Shown here in pieces: positions 47,238 through 56,021 of a DNA stretch of 56,258 nucleotides. The notes under the pieces were generated by a model, which was not told where the DNA came from, searched no databases, and worked only from the letters and a program-made list of their open reading frames with translations. Position 1 is the stretch's first letter; each line of letters begins with the position of its first letter. Origin of the DNA: Pelagibius sp. (lineage in GTDB: Bacteria; Pseudomonadota; Alphaproteobacteria; Kiloniellales; Kiloniellaceae). Location: NCBI GenBank assembly GCA_028280305.1, contig JANQMC010000059.1:1-56258 (forward strand), in the 5' to 3' direction. Position numbers and translations under genes: made by a program.

Positions 47238-47871
47238 TCCTCGGGCTTCCGATCATCGCGAGAAACTCCCGGCGGGTCGCTGGGTCGTTGCGAAAGGAGC
47301 CAAGCAACCGGCTGGTCACCATGCTGACACCCGGCTTGCGGATGCCGCGCGTAGTCATGCATTGGTGCGCCGCCTCAATGACGACGCCGACGCCGTGCGG
47401 ACTTAGCACCTCCTGGATGGTGTCCGCGATCTGAGAGGTTAGCGCCTCTTGGATCTGCAGCCGCTTGGCGAACACTTCGACCAGGCGCGCCAGCTTGGAA
47501 ATCCCGACGACGCGGCCGGTCGGCAGATAACCGATATGCACCTTGCCCAGGATCGGAACGATGTGATGCTCGCAGTGCGATTCGAGGCGGATGTCACGCA
47601 AGACGACCATCTCGTCGTAGGCGGCAGTCTCTTCGAACATCGTCTCGAGCAGTGCGACCGGGTCTTTGTTGTATCCGGCGAAGAACTCCTCATAGGCCCG
47701 CACCACGCGCTCGGGCGTCCCTAAGAGGCCTTCGCGGTCGGGGTCGTCGCCTGCCCATTCGATCAGCGTCCGCACCGCCGCTTCTGCCTCTGCTTGGCTG
47801 GGTCGTTGGCCTTGGCCCACGGTAGTGCGTACTGATCCTGTAGGCCAGCTACCGACCACTGCTGTTTCCAT
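47218..47871 (-). CDS. folE: GTP cyclohydrolase I, type IA
   Basis: First step of folate synthesis: GTP to 7,8-dihydroneopterin triphosphate. The 217-residue protein has the zinc ligands Cys 100 and His 103 in [12 protein letters not shown], and Cys 171 in AHQCMTTRG, so the zinc-dependent IA type is intact and this is not the zinc-independent FolE2. The core [45 protein letters not shown] is canonical. It overlaps the hisI paralogue by 20 bases and is divergent from zur across a Zur-box-like palindrome. A second folE elsewhere would support a regulated extra copy. Confidence 0.94.
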   Translation of the reverse strand: METAVVGSWPTGSVRTTVGQGQRPSQAEAEAAVRTLIEWAGDDPDREGLLGTPERVVRAYEEFFAGYNKDPVALLETMFEETAAYDEMVVLRDIRLESHCEHHIVPILGKVHIGYLPTGRVVGISKLARLVEVFAKRLQIQEALTSQIADTIQEVLSPHGVGVVIEAAHQCMTTRGIRKPGVSMVTSRLLGSFRNDPATRREFLAMIGSPRSGSNGA

Positions 47872-47936
47872 GTCGAATCATCTCCTGCGGCCACGCCAGG
47901 CGGTTGGAGGCGAATGGCTATTGCAACGAAAGTTGA

Positions 47937-47954
47937 GAACGTTATAACATTACA
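47937..47954. promoter_or_regulatory. Zur-box-like palindrome between folE and zur
   Basis: The segment AGAACGTTATAACATTAC closely resembles the Zur consensus core ATGTTATAACAT, here ACGTTATAACAT. It lies in the 111-base gap between the divergent folE and zur starts, 28 bases before the zur ATG, and so could repress both directions when zinc is sufficient. The inference rests on motif similarity and neighbours. Confidence 0.7.
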
Positions 47955-47982
47955 TCTCTGTAAGGCAAGAAAAGATAAGGCC

Positions 47983-48489
47983 ATGGCGTTACTGACAGTC
48001 CAGCCCCAGCCCTGCACCGATTCCGACTGCCGGGGGCAGCACGCGCCTGCTGAACGGGTAGCGTTGGCAGAGTCTCTCTGTGGCGCCCGCGGCGCGCGGC
48101 TAACCCCGCTCAGGCGGCTGATCCTGGAGCTGCTTTGGGAGAGCGGCCGCCCGACGGGCGCGTATGACCTGATCGAAGCGCTGAAGCTGAGAGACTCTCG
48201 CCCGGTCGGGCCGCCTACCGTCTACCGGGCGCTTGAGTTCCTGATGGACCAAGGGCTCGTCTCAAAGATCGAAAGCCGCAACGCTTACGTCCCCTGCGCG
48301 CATCCCGAACGTCAGCAGGATTGTCTGTTCTTCATCTGCAGCAACTGCGGGGCATCGGCCGAGTTGGAAGACCAGCGGCTTGAGCGCCTTATCTGTGAGG
48401 ATGCCGCCCTTATCGGATTCCGCGCGAAACGGCGCGTGATCGAAGTCGAGGGCACCTGCACGAATTGCATCGCGGCCGGCGCTGCCTGA
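47983..48489 (+). CDS. zur: Fur-family zinc uptake regulator Zur
   Basis: A 168-residue Fur-family repressor. The HTH (LTPLRRLILELLWESGRPTGAYDLIEALKLRDSRPVGPPTVYRALEFLMDQGLVSKIES) is followed by a dimerisation domain with two Cys pairs, FICSNCGASAEL and GTCTNC, that hold a structural zinc. HPERQQDCLFFIC is typical of Zur rather than Fur. I chose the ATG at 47983 (MALLTVQPQPC), because longer forms would place the Zur-box-like site inside the gene, and a short AAGG lies just upstream. The N-terminus adds Cys-rich residues (PQPCTDSDCRGQH) that may bind metal. It is followed by the COG0523 gene 20 bases downstream. Confidence 0.9.
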   Translation: MALLTVQPQPCTDSDCRGQHAPAERVALAESLCGARGARLTPLRRLILELLWESGRPTGAYDLIEALKLRDSRPVGPPTVYRALEFLMDQGLVSKIESRNAYVPCAHPERQQDCLFFICSNCGASAELEDQRLERLICEDAALIGFRAKRRVIEVEGTCTNCIAAGAA

Positions 48490-48509
48490 ACAGGAAGAGG
48501 AAGCGTAGC

Positions 48510-49622
48510 ATGGAAAGCTGGGATTCGACCGCGCCCCAACAACGCCTGCCCGTCTCTCTGCTGACCGGCTTCCTGGGCAGCGGCAAAACGACGGTGCTGA
48601 ACCATCTCGTGCAGCAGCCCGAACTGGCGAAAACCATCGTCATCATCAACGAGTTCGGCGAGATCGGCCTCGATCACGAACTCGTGGAGCGGTCGAGCGA
48701 AGGTATGCTGTTGCTGCAGAGCGGCTGCCTCTGCTGCACGATCCGCGGCGATTTGATCGACACGATGCGCAGCCTGTTCCTGCGACGCGTCAGAGGAGAG
48801 GTCCCGGAATTCGACCGAGTGGTCATCGAGACGACAGGCCTCGCCGATCCGGCGCCCATCCTGCACACCCTTATGACCGACCCGCTGATTGCCGCCCGCT
48901 ATCGTCTCGATGGTGTTATCACAACGATCGATGCAGCCAATGGGCAGCGAACGCTCGACCGGCAGGCCGAATCCGTGAAACAGGCGGCGGTGGCTGATCG
49001 GCTGTTACTGACCAAGACCGATCTTGTCGAACCCGATGCCGTCTCGGCCTTGACTCAGCGCTTGAGTGCGCTGAACCCGGGCGCGCCGATCATCCACACG
49101 ATCAACGGCACGGTCGATCCCGCAAAGCTGCTGGACGCCGGACTGTACAATCCGAAAACCAAGAGTCTTGATGTTCGGCGCTGGCTGAACGCTGAGGCCT
49201 TCAGCGCCAAAGATCACCATCACCATGAGCCACATCACGATCACGGGCATAGTGTCCATCATGGTGCTGACAGTCACGACCATCATCACGACGTAAATCG
49301 ACACGACGACCACATCAGGGCCGTATGCTTGACACTGGACGATCCGATCCCCGGCGATGCTTTCGACCGCTGGCTTGAAGCGCTCTTGCTGCTCAAGGGG
49401 TCGGATATCCTTCGCGTAAAAGGAATCGTCAACATCCAAGGTCTGAAAGGCCCATTTGTATTTCATGGCGTGCAGCACATTTTTCACCCACCGGTCATGC
49501 TCAAGAAATGGCCGGGTAAGGACAGGCGTACCCGCATCGTTTTTATCACGCGCGATCTCGATGAGGCGGTATTACGGAACACGCTGAAGACCTTCACGAC
49601 CGAGCCGGAGAATGTGGGTTAG
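48510..49622 (+). CDS. COG0523 (CobW/ZNG-type) GTPase, probable zinc metallochaperone
   Basis: A 370-residue GTPase. It has Walker A GFLGSGKT (20-27), NEFGEIG (47-53), the metal-binding CLCC motif (73-76), GTP-binding TKTD, a His-rich stretch (about 223-260) and a C-terminal CobW_C domain (LRVKGIVNIQGLKGPFVFHGVQHIFHPPVMLKKWPG). COG0523 proteins deliver zinc to client enzymes under zinc shortage. Location in a Zur-linked cluster with folE and hisI paralogues puts it in the zinc-related subgroup rather than the cobalt one. The ATG at 48510 follows GAGGAAG. It is probably co-transcribed with zur. Confidence 0.93.
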   Translation: MESWDSTAPQQRLPVSLLTGFLGSGKTTVLNHLVQQPELAKTIVIINEFGEIGLDHELVERSSEGMLLLQSGCLCCTIRGDLIDTMRSLFLRRVRGEVPEFDRVVIETTGLADPAPILHTLMTDPLIAARYRLDGVITTIDAANGQRTLDRQAESVKQAAVADRLLLTKTDLVEPDAVSALTQRLSALNPGAPIIHTINGTVDPAKLLDAGLYNPKTKSLDVRRWLNAEAFSAKDHHHHEPHHDHGHSVHHGADSHDHHHDVNRHDDHIRAVCLTLDDPIPGDAFDRWLEALLLLKGSDILRVKGIVNIQGLKGPFVFHGVQHIFHPPVMLKKWPGKDRRTRIVFITRDLDEAVLRNTLKTFTTEPENVG

Positions 49623-49663
49623 ACAGCGCAGCTGTTCGGTCCAGGCGATCTTGTCGGTCTTCG

Positions 49664-49685
49664 TCGACGAGACTGGTCTCGTCGA
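49664..49685. other. 22-bp near-perfect palindrome after the COG0523 gene
   Basis: Arms TCGACGAGAC (49664-49673) and GTCTCGTCGA (49676-49685) pair perfectly around a TG centre. It begins 42 bases after the stop of the COG0523 gene. No T-tract follows. It may be an operator for the downstream NifU-like gene or a processing hairpin. Confidence 0.6.
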
Positions 49686-49775
49686 GCACTTTCCGCAGCA
49701 TCGAGCAAACAGTCTCTCGCTCCTGGGCACACACGCTGTGGCGCACGTCTCGAACAGCTTAGCCGAGCAAGGTGC

Positions 49776-50237
49776 ATGATGGACCTCGACCTTTACAACA
49801 AGCAGATCCTGCAACTTGCCGCGTCGATATCCCGGATCGGCAGGCTTGCAGCTCCCGACGCTTCAGCAACCGCGCATAGTCGGCTTTGTGGCAGCCGGAT
49901 CACAATCGACCTCAAGCTCAATGGTGATGTCATCACCGACTACGCCCAGGAGCTTAGAACCTGCATCATCGGGGAAGCGGTCGCTTCCGCCGTTGCCCGG
50001 GTCATCGTTGGCATGACCATCGACGAGGTGGACGAGGGCGCCAGGGTTCTGCGCGCTGTCCTCCAGGACAAGACGTTTCCACCACCAGGGCCCTGGGCGG
50101 CGCTCGAACCGTTCCTGCCGGTGGCCGACTTCCGAAGCCGCCACAGCTCGGCAATGCTGCCGTTCGAGGCGCTGCAGCATGCGATTGCGGAGGTGAGCCC
50201 GGCGCACGCGGAGAAGCGACCGGCGTCAACGCTCTAG
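49776..50237 (+). CDS. NifU/IscU-like iron-sulfur cluster scaffold protein
   Basis: A 153-residue protein of the alphaproteobacterial NifU_N branch (LYNKQILQLAASISRIGRLAAPDASATAHSRLCGSRITIDLKLNGDVITDYAQELRTCIIGEAVASAVARVIVG). Canonical IscU binds the cluster with three Cys; here the first two are present (C38 in LCGSR, C63 in RTCIIG), while the third position is His (H123 in FRSRHSS) and the Asp that normally follows the first Cys is Ser. This departs from IscU, but I recall the same pattern in the family in Rhizobiales. Its neighbours suggest a metal-stress role, not established. AAGG lies five bases before the ATG. Confidence 0.82.
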   Translation: MMDLDLYNKQILQLAASISRIGRLAAPDASATAHSRLCGSRITIDLKLNGDVITDYAQELRTCIIGEAVASAVARVIVGMTIDEVDEGARVLRAVLQDKTFPPPGPWAALEPFLPVADFRSRHSSAMLPFEALQHAIAEVSPAHAEKRPASTL

Positions 50238-50345
50238 TCCATGCCATCGTGTCGATGTCCAGGTGCAGATCGCGGCCCGCGGGGGAAGCGCCCCATGTTC
50301 GAGGTCACCTGGCGTTTTCTAAGCACTGTCGGATTTGCGGAGAAC

Positions 50346-50783
50346 TCATTCCTCTAGAGGGGGAAGCCAGGTGAGTGAGGAATGATGCAGCGAGATGAGG
50401 ACGCGCCCGTCCAGCTTGTGATAGGCGAAGGTATAGTCGGCGCGGGTTGCGTTGCCGTCCCCGTCGATGAAGGTGTAGTGCCCCATGTCTTTATAGCCGA
50501 GTCCTCCGGCCTTTAGGACCGGACCGGCAGCGCTCTGGAAGTCCACCCGCTTCCAGCCTCGATTGAGAAAACCATGGTCATTAGGATAGTTCGGATCGCC
50601 CCCCACAAAGTAAGACCGCGTTCCAGCGCGATCGAGCCGAATGACGTCCGCCAAAGTTGGCTTGAAAAGGAGGGGTTCGTCCGGCGCGCCGAAATCATAG
50701 AGCTCCAAGAGCCCGTCGACGTCGCGCTCGGTGACGAACTTCGCCCAAGCACGCTGCGCGGCGATGACTTCCGCCTTGGTCAT
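50346..50783 (-). CDS. NTF2-like (SnoaL-type) small protein
   Basis: A 145-residue protein with the cone-shaped NTF2-like pattern: VIAAQRAWAKFVTERDVDGLLELYDFGAPDEPLLFKPTLADVIRLDRAGTRSYFVGG, then ...DMGHYTFIDGDGNATRADYTFAYHKLDGRVLISLHHSSLTW. Closely similar sequences occur in Rhizobiales, sometimes under the label 'phosphoribosyl-AMP cyclohydrolase', but I see no HisI motif here, so that label is probably wrong. The function is unknown. It is convergent with the NifU-like gene and lacks a strong ribosome binding site. Confidence 0.7.
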   Translation of the reverse strand: MTKAEVIAAQRAWAKFVTERDVDGLLELYDFGAPDEPLLFKPTLADVIRLDRAGTRSYFVGGDPNYPNDHGFLNRGWKRVDFQSAAGPVLKAGGLGYKDMGHYTFIDGDGNATRADYTFAYHKLDGRVLISLHHSSLTWLPPLEE

Positions 50784-50891
50784 AGGCTCGTAGACTCGCT
50801 CGGAAATTTATCAGACTCCTCGCTGGCTGCCTGTCTGTAACGGTATTGGAAGTAATCGAATTAGTACAGAGGCAGATCGTGCGGCTGGGGC

Positions 50892-51668
50892 TCAGGCGCA
50901 GAAATCAGTCGGGCTGCGCCCGAGGATGCGGCGAAACGTGTAGCTGAAAGCGCTTGAAGACGCATAACCCATGTCGAACGCGACCGAACTGACCTTCTCG
51001 CCCGCGGCAAGCCTGGAAATGGCGTGAAGGACGCGAGCATGTCGCAACCACCGCGCCGGCGGCATACCCGTTTCGGTGACAAACAATCGTTCGATGGTCT
51101 TGCGGCTGGCGGGGGCTTGGGCGAGCCAGGAGTCGACGGACTCGACGGCGCCTGGATCTTCGAGCGCGGCTTCAGCAAAGATGCGAATTCGATGGTCCTG
51201 CGGCATGGCGATCGAGAGCGGTACGTCCGGAGCGGCGACGAGTTCATGACGCAGGAGATCATAGAGCGCATCGTTGTGGTCGTTAGCGCGGCCCGTTCCG
51301 TTGTCGGGCATGGTTTCGGATATCAGGGCGCTTAGTAGAGGTGTCATGGCCATGATCCGGCATTCCGCGCCGATCTTCTCGGCTTCGTCCTGCCACACGT
51401 CGACGTAGCGCATCTCATTGTTCGATCCATATCGCATCCAGTGCTCAACGTCCGGCGGGATCCAGACCGCCATCGCCGGGCTGAGCAACAGGACGCGGCC
51501 CGGCGTGCCAACGTACATGGAACCCGAAGCAGCAGAGATGAGCTGTCCGAAGTCATGGGTGTGCCAGTCGTAGCTTTCACCGGATCTTGGCCTGATTGTC
51601 TCCCCGAGATAGCGCGGCTTAAGCATTTCGCCGCGATCGCTCAGGGGGTGGTGTTCCAGGTTGGTCAT
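50892..51668 (-). CDS. AraC-family regulator with cupin sensor domain
   Basis: A 258-residue regulator with an N-terminal AraC-type cupin (YDWHTHDFGQLISAASGSMYVGTPGRVLLLSPAMAVWIPPDVEHWMRYG) and a C-terminal HTH pair (ASRKTIERLFVTETGMPPARWLRHARVLHAISRLAAGEKVSSVAFDMGYASSSAFSYTFRRILGRSPTDF). I use the ATG at 51668 because the domain starts soon after; upstream in-frame codons have no ribosome binding site and would overlap the divergent MFS gene. That transporter gene, 67 bases away, is the natural target. Effector unknown. Confidence 0.85.
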   Translation of the reverse strand: MTNLEHHPLSDRGEMLKPRYLGETIRPRSGESYDWHTHDFGQLISAASGSMYVGTPGRVLLLSPAMAVWIPPDVEHWMRYGSNNEMRYVDVWQDEAEKIGAECRIMAMTPLLSALISETMPDNGTGRANDHNDALYDLLRHELVAAPDVPLSIAMPQDHRIRIFAEAALEDPGAVESVDSWLAQAPASRKTIERLFVTETGMPPARWLRHARVLHAISRLAAGEKVSSVAFDMGYASSSAFSYTFRRILGRSPTDFCA

Positions 51669-51735
51669 GGATTTGACGATTTTTCGATATAGTACGTCTT
51701 TGTATCGACTGAAAGACATACTGGGTTGACCTAGG

Positions 51736-52995
51736 ATGCGCAAGCATTTCGCGGGCGATGTCCGCACTTCCCGACCAGAGCTTGCCGCTGCCATGAAGAA
51801 CCGCACCTTCCTGACATGGTTCATGCTGGGCCATTTCGCCAACGATCTACCGGTCGCCTCGCTGTGGCTGATCGTGCCGACGGTCGGTATCGCAATGGAG
51901 CTGTCGCCGACCGAAGTCGGTCTGCTATTCACGATCTGCAATATCGGCGGCGCCCTCGCCTATCTGCCAGCAGGTATACTTGCCGATCACGTCTCGAACC
52001 GGGGTAGGCTTCTGGTCGCCACGTTCTGGTGGGTCGCCGTCGGTTATCTGCTGGCCGCCATGGCGCCGGGATTCTGGAGTCTCGCGCTGCTGCTCGCCAT
52101 CGCTGGCATGGGCGATGCAGCATGGCACCCAATCGCCACCGGCGTACTCACACGTGACAACAAGAAGCGGCGCGCTCACGTGCTCGGCATTCACGCCATC
52201 GGGGGTTCGCTGGCCGAGGTGCTGTCGCCGCTCGCCGTCGGATTTCTCCTCGCGTATGTAGACTGGCGTGAGGCGCTGGCGATCTCAGTGCTTCCCGCCG
52301 CGTTCATGGGCTTTTGCTTTCTCTGGGTGGCGCGCGCGGTTCCATGCGCAGAAAAGAAGGCGGTCAGCAAGCGGGACATGCTCGGCCTTCTGAACATGTG
52401 GCGGCGGGGCAATGGTTTCCGCATGGTGGTGATGATCTGCTTCTACAACATGGCGCTGATGGCGCTTCTCAGCATGATCCCGCTTTATCTTGCAGACCAG
52501 CACGGGTTCGGGCCGGAGGCGGCCGGTATAGCGTTTTCAGCCATGTTGATCGTCGGCGCATTGGCGCAGCCGTGGGTCGGCAAGATTTCTGACATTGCCG
52601 GACGCCGGCCGGTGGTGGTGTTCGGCACTCTCACGGCGGCAATCGCGATCGGGCTCCTGGTCTTCCAGCCGTCGCTCTGGGTCATCATTGCTGCGATGAT
52701 CGTGGCGGTCGCCGCGCTGGATGCGATCCGCGCAGCCATTCTCGCGGGTGCGGTCGATCACAGCGGCCGCAGTGAGGGGACGACGCTGGGTCTCGCCTTC
52801 ACGCTGCTGGACGGCATCGGCGCGCTCGGCGCGGTGCTCGCCGGCATTGCAGCGGGGTTCTCGTGGCCTCACATGTTCGGGCTTGCCGCCGCCTTCGCCC
52901 TCGCGGCCGCAGTGCTTGGCTTCTTCACGGTCTTCGGGCGCCAAGCGGCTTCCGCCACCACCGAAGCAGCTACGGCGTTCACGTCGAGCGATTAA
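51736..52995 (+). CDS. Major facilitator superfamily transporter (fosmidomycin-resistance-like)
   Basis: A 419-residue transporter with 12 predicted helices. The loop-2 motif GILADHVSNRGRLLV, DAAWHPIATGVLTRDNKKRRAHVLGIHAIGGSLAEVLSPLAVGFLL and the second-half motif GKISDIAGRRPVVVFG fit the Fsr-like MFS group. An alternative start at 51793 (MKNRTFLTWFMLGHF) is the conserved start of such proteins; the 19 residues before it lack recognisable features. Divergent from the AraC gene that probably controls it. Substrate unknown. Confidence 0.85.
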   Translation: MRKHFAGDVRTSRPELAAAMKNRTFLTWFMLGHFANDLPVASLWLIVPTVGIAMELSPTEVGLLFTICNIGGALAYLPAGILADHVSNRGRLLVATFWWVAVGYLLAAMAPGFWSLALLLAIAGMGDAAWHPIATGVLTRDNKKRRAHVLGIHAIGGSLAEVLSPLAVGFLLAYVDWREALAISVLPAAFMGFCFLWVARAVPCAEKKAVSKRDMLGLLNMWRRGNGFRMVVMICFYNMALMALLSMIPLYLADQHGFGPEAAGIAFSAMLIVGALAQPWVGKISDIAGRRPVVVFGTLTAAIAIGLLVFQPSLWVIIAAMIVAVAALDAIRAAILAGAVDHSGRSEGTTLGLAFTLLDGIGALGAVLAGIAAGFSWPHMFGLAAAFALAAAVLGFFTVFGRQAASATTEAATAFTSSD

Positions 52996-53205
52996 AGCCC
53001 ATCTTCAAACGAATCGACCCGGAACGGGTTTTGGATTTAGGTGACAAGAACGACCGAACAACAGAACGAAGTGTTATCGATAAAGTGAAAGACACCGACT
53101 GCCAAATCAGCGCTGACTGAGTGTTTAATACCGTGGCGAATGAACACTGCTTCGGTCGCAGGGTACTCTAGTTTGCCGTTGGCGGGAGCGTATGGGCGCG
53201 TAGGC
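52996..53205. other. 210-base convergent spacer
   Basis: Gap between the end of the MFS gene and the convergent end of the oxidoreductase gene. No coding frame or clear terminator hairpin was seen; composition is less GC-rich than its surroundings. Confidence 0.4.
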
Positions 53206-54303
53206 TCATGCCTCGATCTCCAGCGGTGTTAAAGGTCTGGAGCAACAGGCCAGAATGTAACCTTCCTCAATCTCATCATCGAGAATGCCGCCGTTGTGGC
53301 TCATCTCAACCGAACCCCTGGTCTTCAGCACCTTGCAGGTTCCGCAAAGGCCAGTTTCACAAGCCGAGGGGATGCGGAGCCCATGGGCGCGTGCCGCCTG
53401 AAGCACCGTCTGATCTGGCGCGCAAACGCCATCAACCTCCGACAGTGCAAACCGAATCTGTTGATGGTCACCGAGGTCGTCGCCATCTTGTTGGTCACCG
53501 ATGGCCGGGTTCGCCTCGGGTGGTGTGGTAGCGAAGCTTTCCTGATGATAGCGTGCCATGTCGAAGGCACTGTTTTCCAGCATGTCGCAAACGGCAGCCA
53601 TGAACGGTTCCGGGCCGCAGCAGAACACTTCGCGATCCAGGAAATCGGGGGCGAGCAGCGGTAAACGCACCGCATTGATCCGGCCGACATGACCGGCCCA
53701 ACCCTCATTGGGCGAACGTTCCTCGACGACGAAGCCAAGCGAGAGCCGCGGCATCCGGCTGCCCAGGAGTTCAAGTTCCCTGCGAAAAATAATCTCCTCC
53801 GGCCGCCGGGCACAGTTGATGAAGACAACATCGGTCCATGGTGCACAGTCGTTGAACCAACGCAGCATCGACATCATGGGCGTGACACCCGACCCGGCCG
53901 ACAAGAACAGATAGCTGGCCGCAGGATGATTGTGATGGGAGAAATCGCCTACAGGGCCATAGGCGCGGATATAGTCGCCAGGCCGAAGGTTATCGAACAT
54001 CCATCGTGAGCCGATGCTGTCCGACTGTGCCTTGACGGTGACAGATATCGACAGCGGCCGCGACGGGCTGGACGACAGCGTATAAGTGCGGAAGATCGGC
54101 TCATCGCCGACTGGAAGCTCCAAAGTGATGAACTGACCCGGGCGATAACGGAACCAGGTCTGATTGTCCGAGCGGAAGGTGAAAGTCTTGACGCCAGGAA
54201 CTTCATCGCTAACTGCAATGACCTCAAGCACCTGCAGCCGATCATCCCAAGGGGCCATCTCGTCTAAGTGACGATAAAGCGGCGCCTCGCTTACATCGTT
54301 CAT
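53206..54303 (-). CDS. Ferredoxin-NAD(P)H reductase component of a Rieske oxygenase (GbcB-like)
   Basis: A 365-residue electron-transfer protein that should deliver electrons to the Rieske oxygenase encoded upstream. It has an FAD-binding barrel (YRPGQFITLELPVGD, FRTYTLSSSPS), an NAD(P)-binding domain (FLSAGSGVTPMMSMLRW, CCGPEPFM) and a C-terminal plant-type 2Fe-2S domain (CETGLCGTCKVL and later ILACCSRPL, Cys-x4-Cys-x2-Cys plus distal Cys). The layout is that of GbcB/stachydrine demethylase reductases. The ATG at 54303 starts MNDVSEAP; longer frames overlap the oxygenase gene. It follows that gene by 10 bases. Confidence 0.9.
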   Translation of the reverse strand: MNDVSEAPLYRHLDEMAPWDDRLQVLEVIAVSDEVPGVKTFTFRSDNQTWFRYRPGQFITLELPVGDEPIFRTYTLSSSPSRPLSISVTVKAQSDSIGSRWMFDNLRPGDYIRAYGPVGDFSHHNHPAASYLFLSAGSGVTPMMSMLRWFNDCAPWTDVVFINCARRPEEIIFRRELELLGSRMPRLSLGFVVEERSPNEGWAGHVGRINAVRLPLLAPDFLDREVFCCGPEPFMAAVCDMLENSAFDMARYHQESFATTPPEANPAIGDQQDGDDLGDHQQIRFALSEVDGVCAPDQTVLQAARAHGLRIPSACETGLCGTCKVLKTRGSVEMSHNGGILDDEIEEGYILACCSRPLTPLEIEA

Positions 54304-54313
54304 GTTTTTTACC

Positions 54314-55558
54314 CTAAGCCACGCTGCTGAGAACAGCATCGTCACTGTTGAGAGCGCGATCCATGAAAAACACATACCAGTCGACGAATTGGATCACGCC
54401 GCCTTCATGGACTGGGCTGTACGGCCCGGGCTCATAGGCGGGCGACGCAATGCCTTGCGCATTGTCTTCGACCACGCGGCGGTCCTGATCGTTGGTCTCG
54501 GTCCAGACATGGATGAGATTATCGAGACGGTAGTCGACGCCTTCGACCGCCTCCTTATGCACCAGCCACTTAGTCGTCACCTCGGTTTTCGTCGCCGATA
54601 ACGGAGTCACCCGGAACGTGACGGCATGATCGCCGAGCACATGGTTCCAGGTGGTCGGATAGTGGTAGAGTAGGAGCGCACCGAAATGCCCGCCAGGCGC
54701 CTCGTCCGAGAGTCTGCGGCGCACGGCCGGTTTGCCGCTCATCGTATAGCTAACGGCATCGCCAACCAAGGGCACCCGCATCAGGCGGAATTGTCCATTG
54801 GCGTCCACACGGTAGCGTGCCGGCAAGCCCGCTGCTTCGCTGCGCGCCCAGAGATCGCTGAGCTCAGGGTCGTTTTCAACAGCCCTCAGATCTGTGAACG
54901 TCGGTGTTTCGGGGAACGTCTTGCACAGTTCGGGATGACTGCCGGCGCAGTGATAGCACTCGCGGTTGTTCTCCCAGACAAGCTTCCAATTGCCCTCTTC
55001 GACAATCGTGCTTTCGTGGACGACTTTGGCATCGATCAGGCCGAGCGGTGCAAAATAAGGCTCCATCTCTGCGCGAAAGGCAGCGAAGTCCGGCGGCTCT
55101 TCTGCAAGGCAGATGAAGATGTAACCGCCGACGGTTTCGCAGGCTACGGGCTTGAGTCCGAACTGCGAGGCATCGAATCCCTCCCCCATCTGGCGGGCAA
55201 AGACCAGCGCGCCATCCAGGTCATAGGTCCATTGGTGATAGGGGCAGACCAGGCGCGCCGACATGCCTTTTTTCGCGGTGCAAACCAGACTGCCGCGGTG
55301 ACGGCAAGAGTTGTGAAAAGCGCGGATTGTGCCCTGACGGTCGCGCAGGACAATGACCGGGTGCTCGCCGATCCTTGCCGTGAAGAAGCTGCCGGGCCGC
55401 ATCAGCTCGCAATCATGGCCGGCAAACAGCCATTGGCGATACCAGATCAGCTCCATATCGAGCTGGAAGACATCGGGGTCGGTGTAGAAGCTCCGATCCA
55501 AGGAGAAGCCCTGCCTTCGGCCCTCGATCCGCTGCCGCATCTGTTCCCGCGCATTCAT
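54314..55558 (-). CDS. Rieske-type aromatic-ring/quaternary-amine oxygenase (GbcA-like)
   Basis: A 414-residue alpha-subunit oxygenase. The Rieske 2Fe-2S ligands are C85-H87 (NSCRHRGSL) and C105-H108 (VCPYHQWTYDL); the mononuclear iron site is in ECYHCAGSHPEL. The sequence LVWENNRECYHCAGSHPEL and TTKWLVHKEAVEGVDYRLD are close to glycine betaine monooxygenase and stachydrine demethylase large subunits, which remove N-methyl groups. I chose the ATG at 55558 because GGGAGG stands about seven bases upstream; an ATG six bases earlier is too close to it. The reductase gene follows after 10 bases. Substrate is inferred, not shown. Confidence 0.9.
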   Translation of the reverse strand: MNAREQMRQRIEGRRQGFSLDRSFYTDPDVFQLDMELIWYRQWLFAGHDCELMRPGSFFTARIGEHPVIVLRDRQGTIRAFHNSCRHRGSLVCTAKKGMSARLVCPYHQWTYDLDGALVFARQMGEGFDASQFGLKPVACETVGGYIFICLAEEPPDFAAFRAEMEPYFAPLGLIDAKVVHESTIVEEGNWKLVWENNRECYHCAGSHPELCKTFPETPTFTDLRAVENDPELSDLWARSEAAGLPARYRVDANGQFRLMRVPLVGDAVSYTMSGKPAVRRRLSDEAPGGHFGALLLYHYPTTWNHVLGDHAVTFRVTPLSATKTEVTTKWLVHKEAVEGVDYRLDNLIHVWTETNDQDRRVVEDNAQGIASPAYEPGPYSPVHEGGVIQFVDWYVFFMDRALNSDDAVLSSVA

Positions 55559-55564
55559 GTTCAT

Positions 55565-56021
55565 TCCTCCCGCCCGGTAGGCAAGGATCGGCCGTGGTGG
55601 CTTTGTGGAGGAGTAGCGCACGCGCCGGGGGCGACACGCCCGAAGCCATGCGATCTTGCCTCTGACCGCCCACCGCGATCGATCGAGTTCCAATGGATCG
55701 AGGCTGGTTTCCGGGCTCCGAAGCCGTCCTTCCGGACAGTCGCGACACCTTCCCAGGCCGATGCCCAGTGGCTGTTGTCGGGACTTTCGCTTCGCTACCG
55801 TTGCGGGGGCAGCGCCGGCATTCGACCGGCTTCCCAATTCTCTGCCAAGCGCGTGCAAGGCGGCACCTCGAACACCGTCAATCGAACACAGGTTTCGGAG
55901 TATCAAGGTGCTGAAAGCGACACAATATCTACGGAGGGCGACAGCAAGATCTCTCCAGTCGCGACCGCCCTCGGCGGACGCAGCGCTCTGTTCCAGTCTA
56001 AGGGTACATTGAACCGGACGA
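55565..56021. other. 457-base region upstream of the Rieske gene
   Basis: Contains no supported gene: the frame open on the minus strand upstream of the oxygenase is Arg/Pro-rich and lacks a ribosome binding site, and plus-strand frames overlap each other without conserved features. It should hold the oxygenase promoter. A decayed gene is possible but I cannot recognise one. Confidence 0.4.

Noticed and set aside
50346..50783. Phosphoribosyl-AMP cyclohydrolase label for the NTF2-like gene
   Set aside because: I recall this label on similar sequences, but none of the HisI metal or substrate motifs is present; the fold pattern is NTF2-like.
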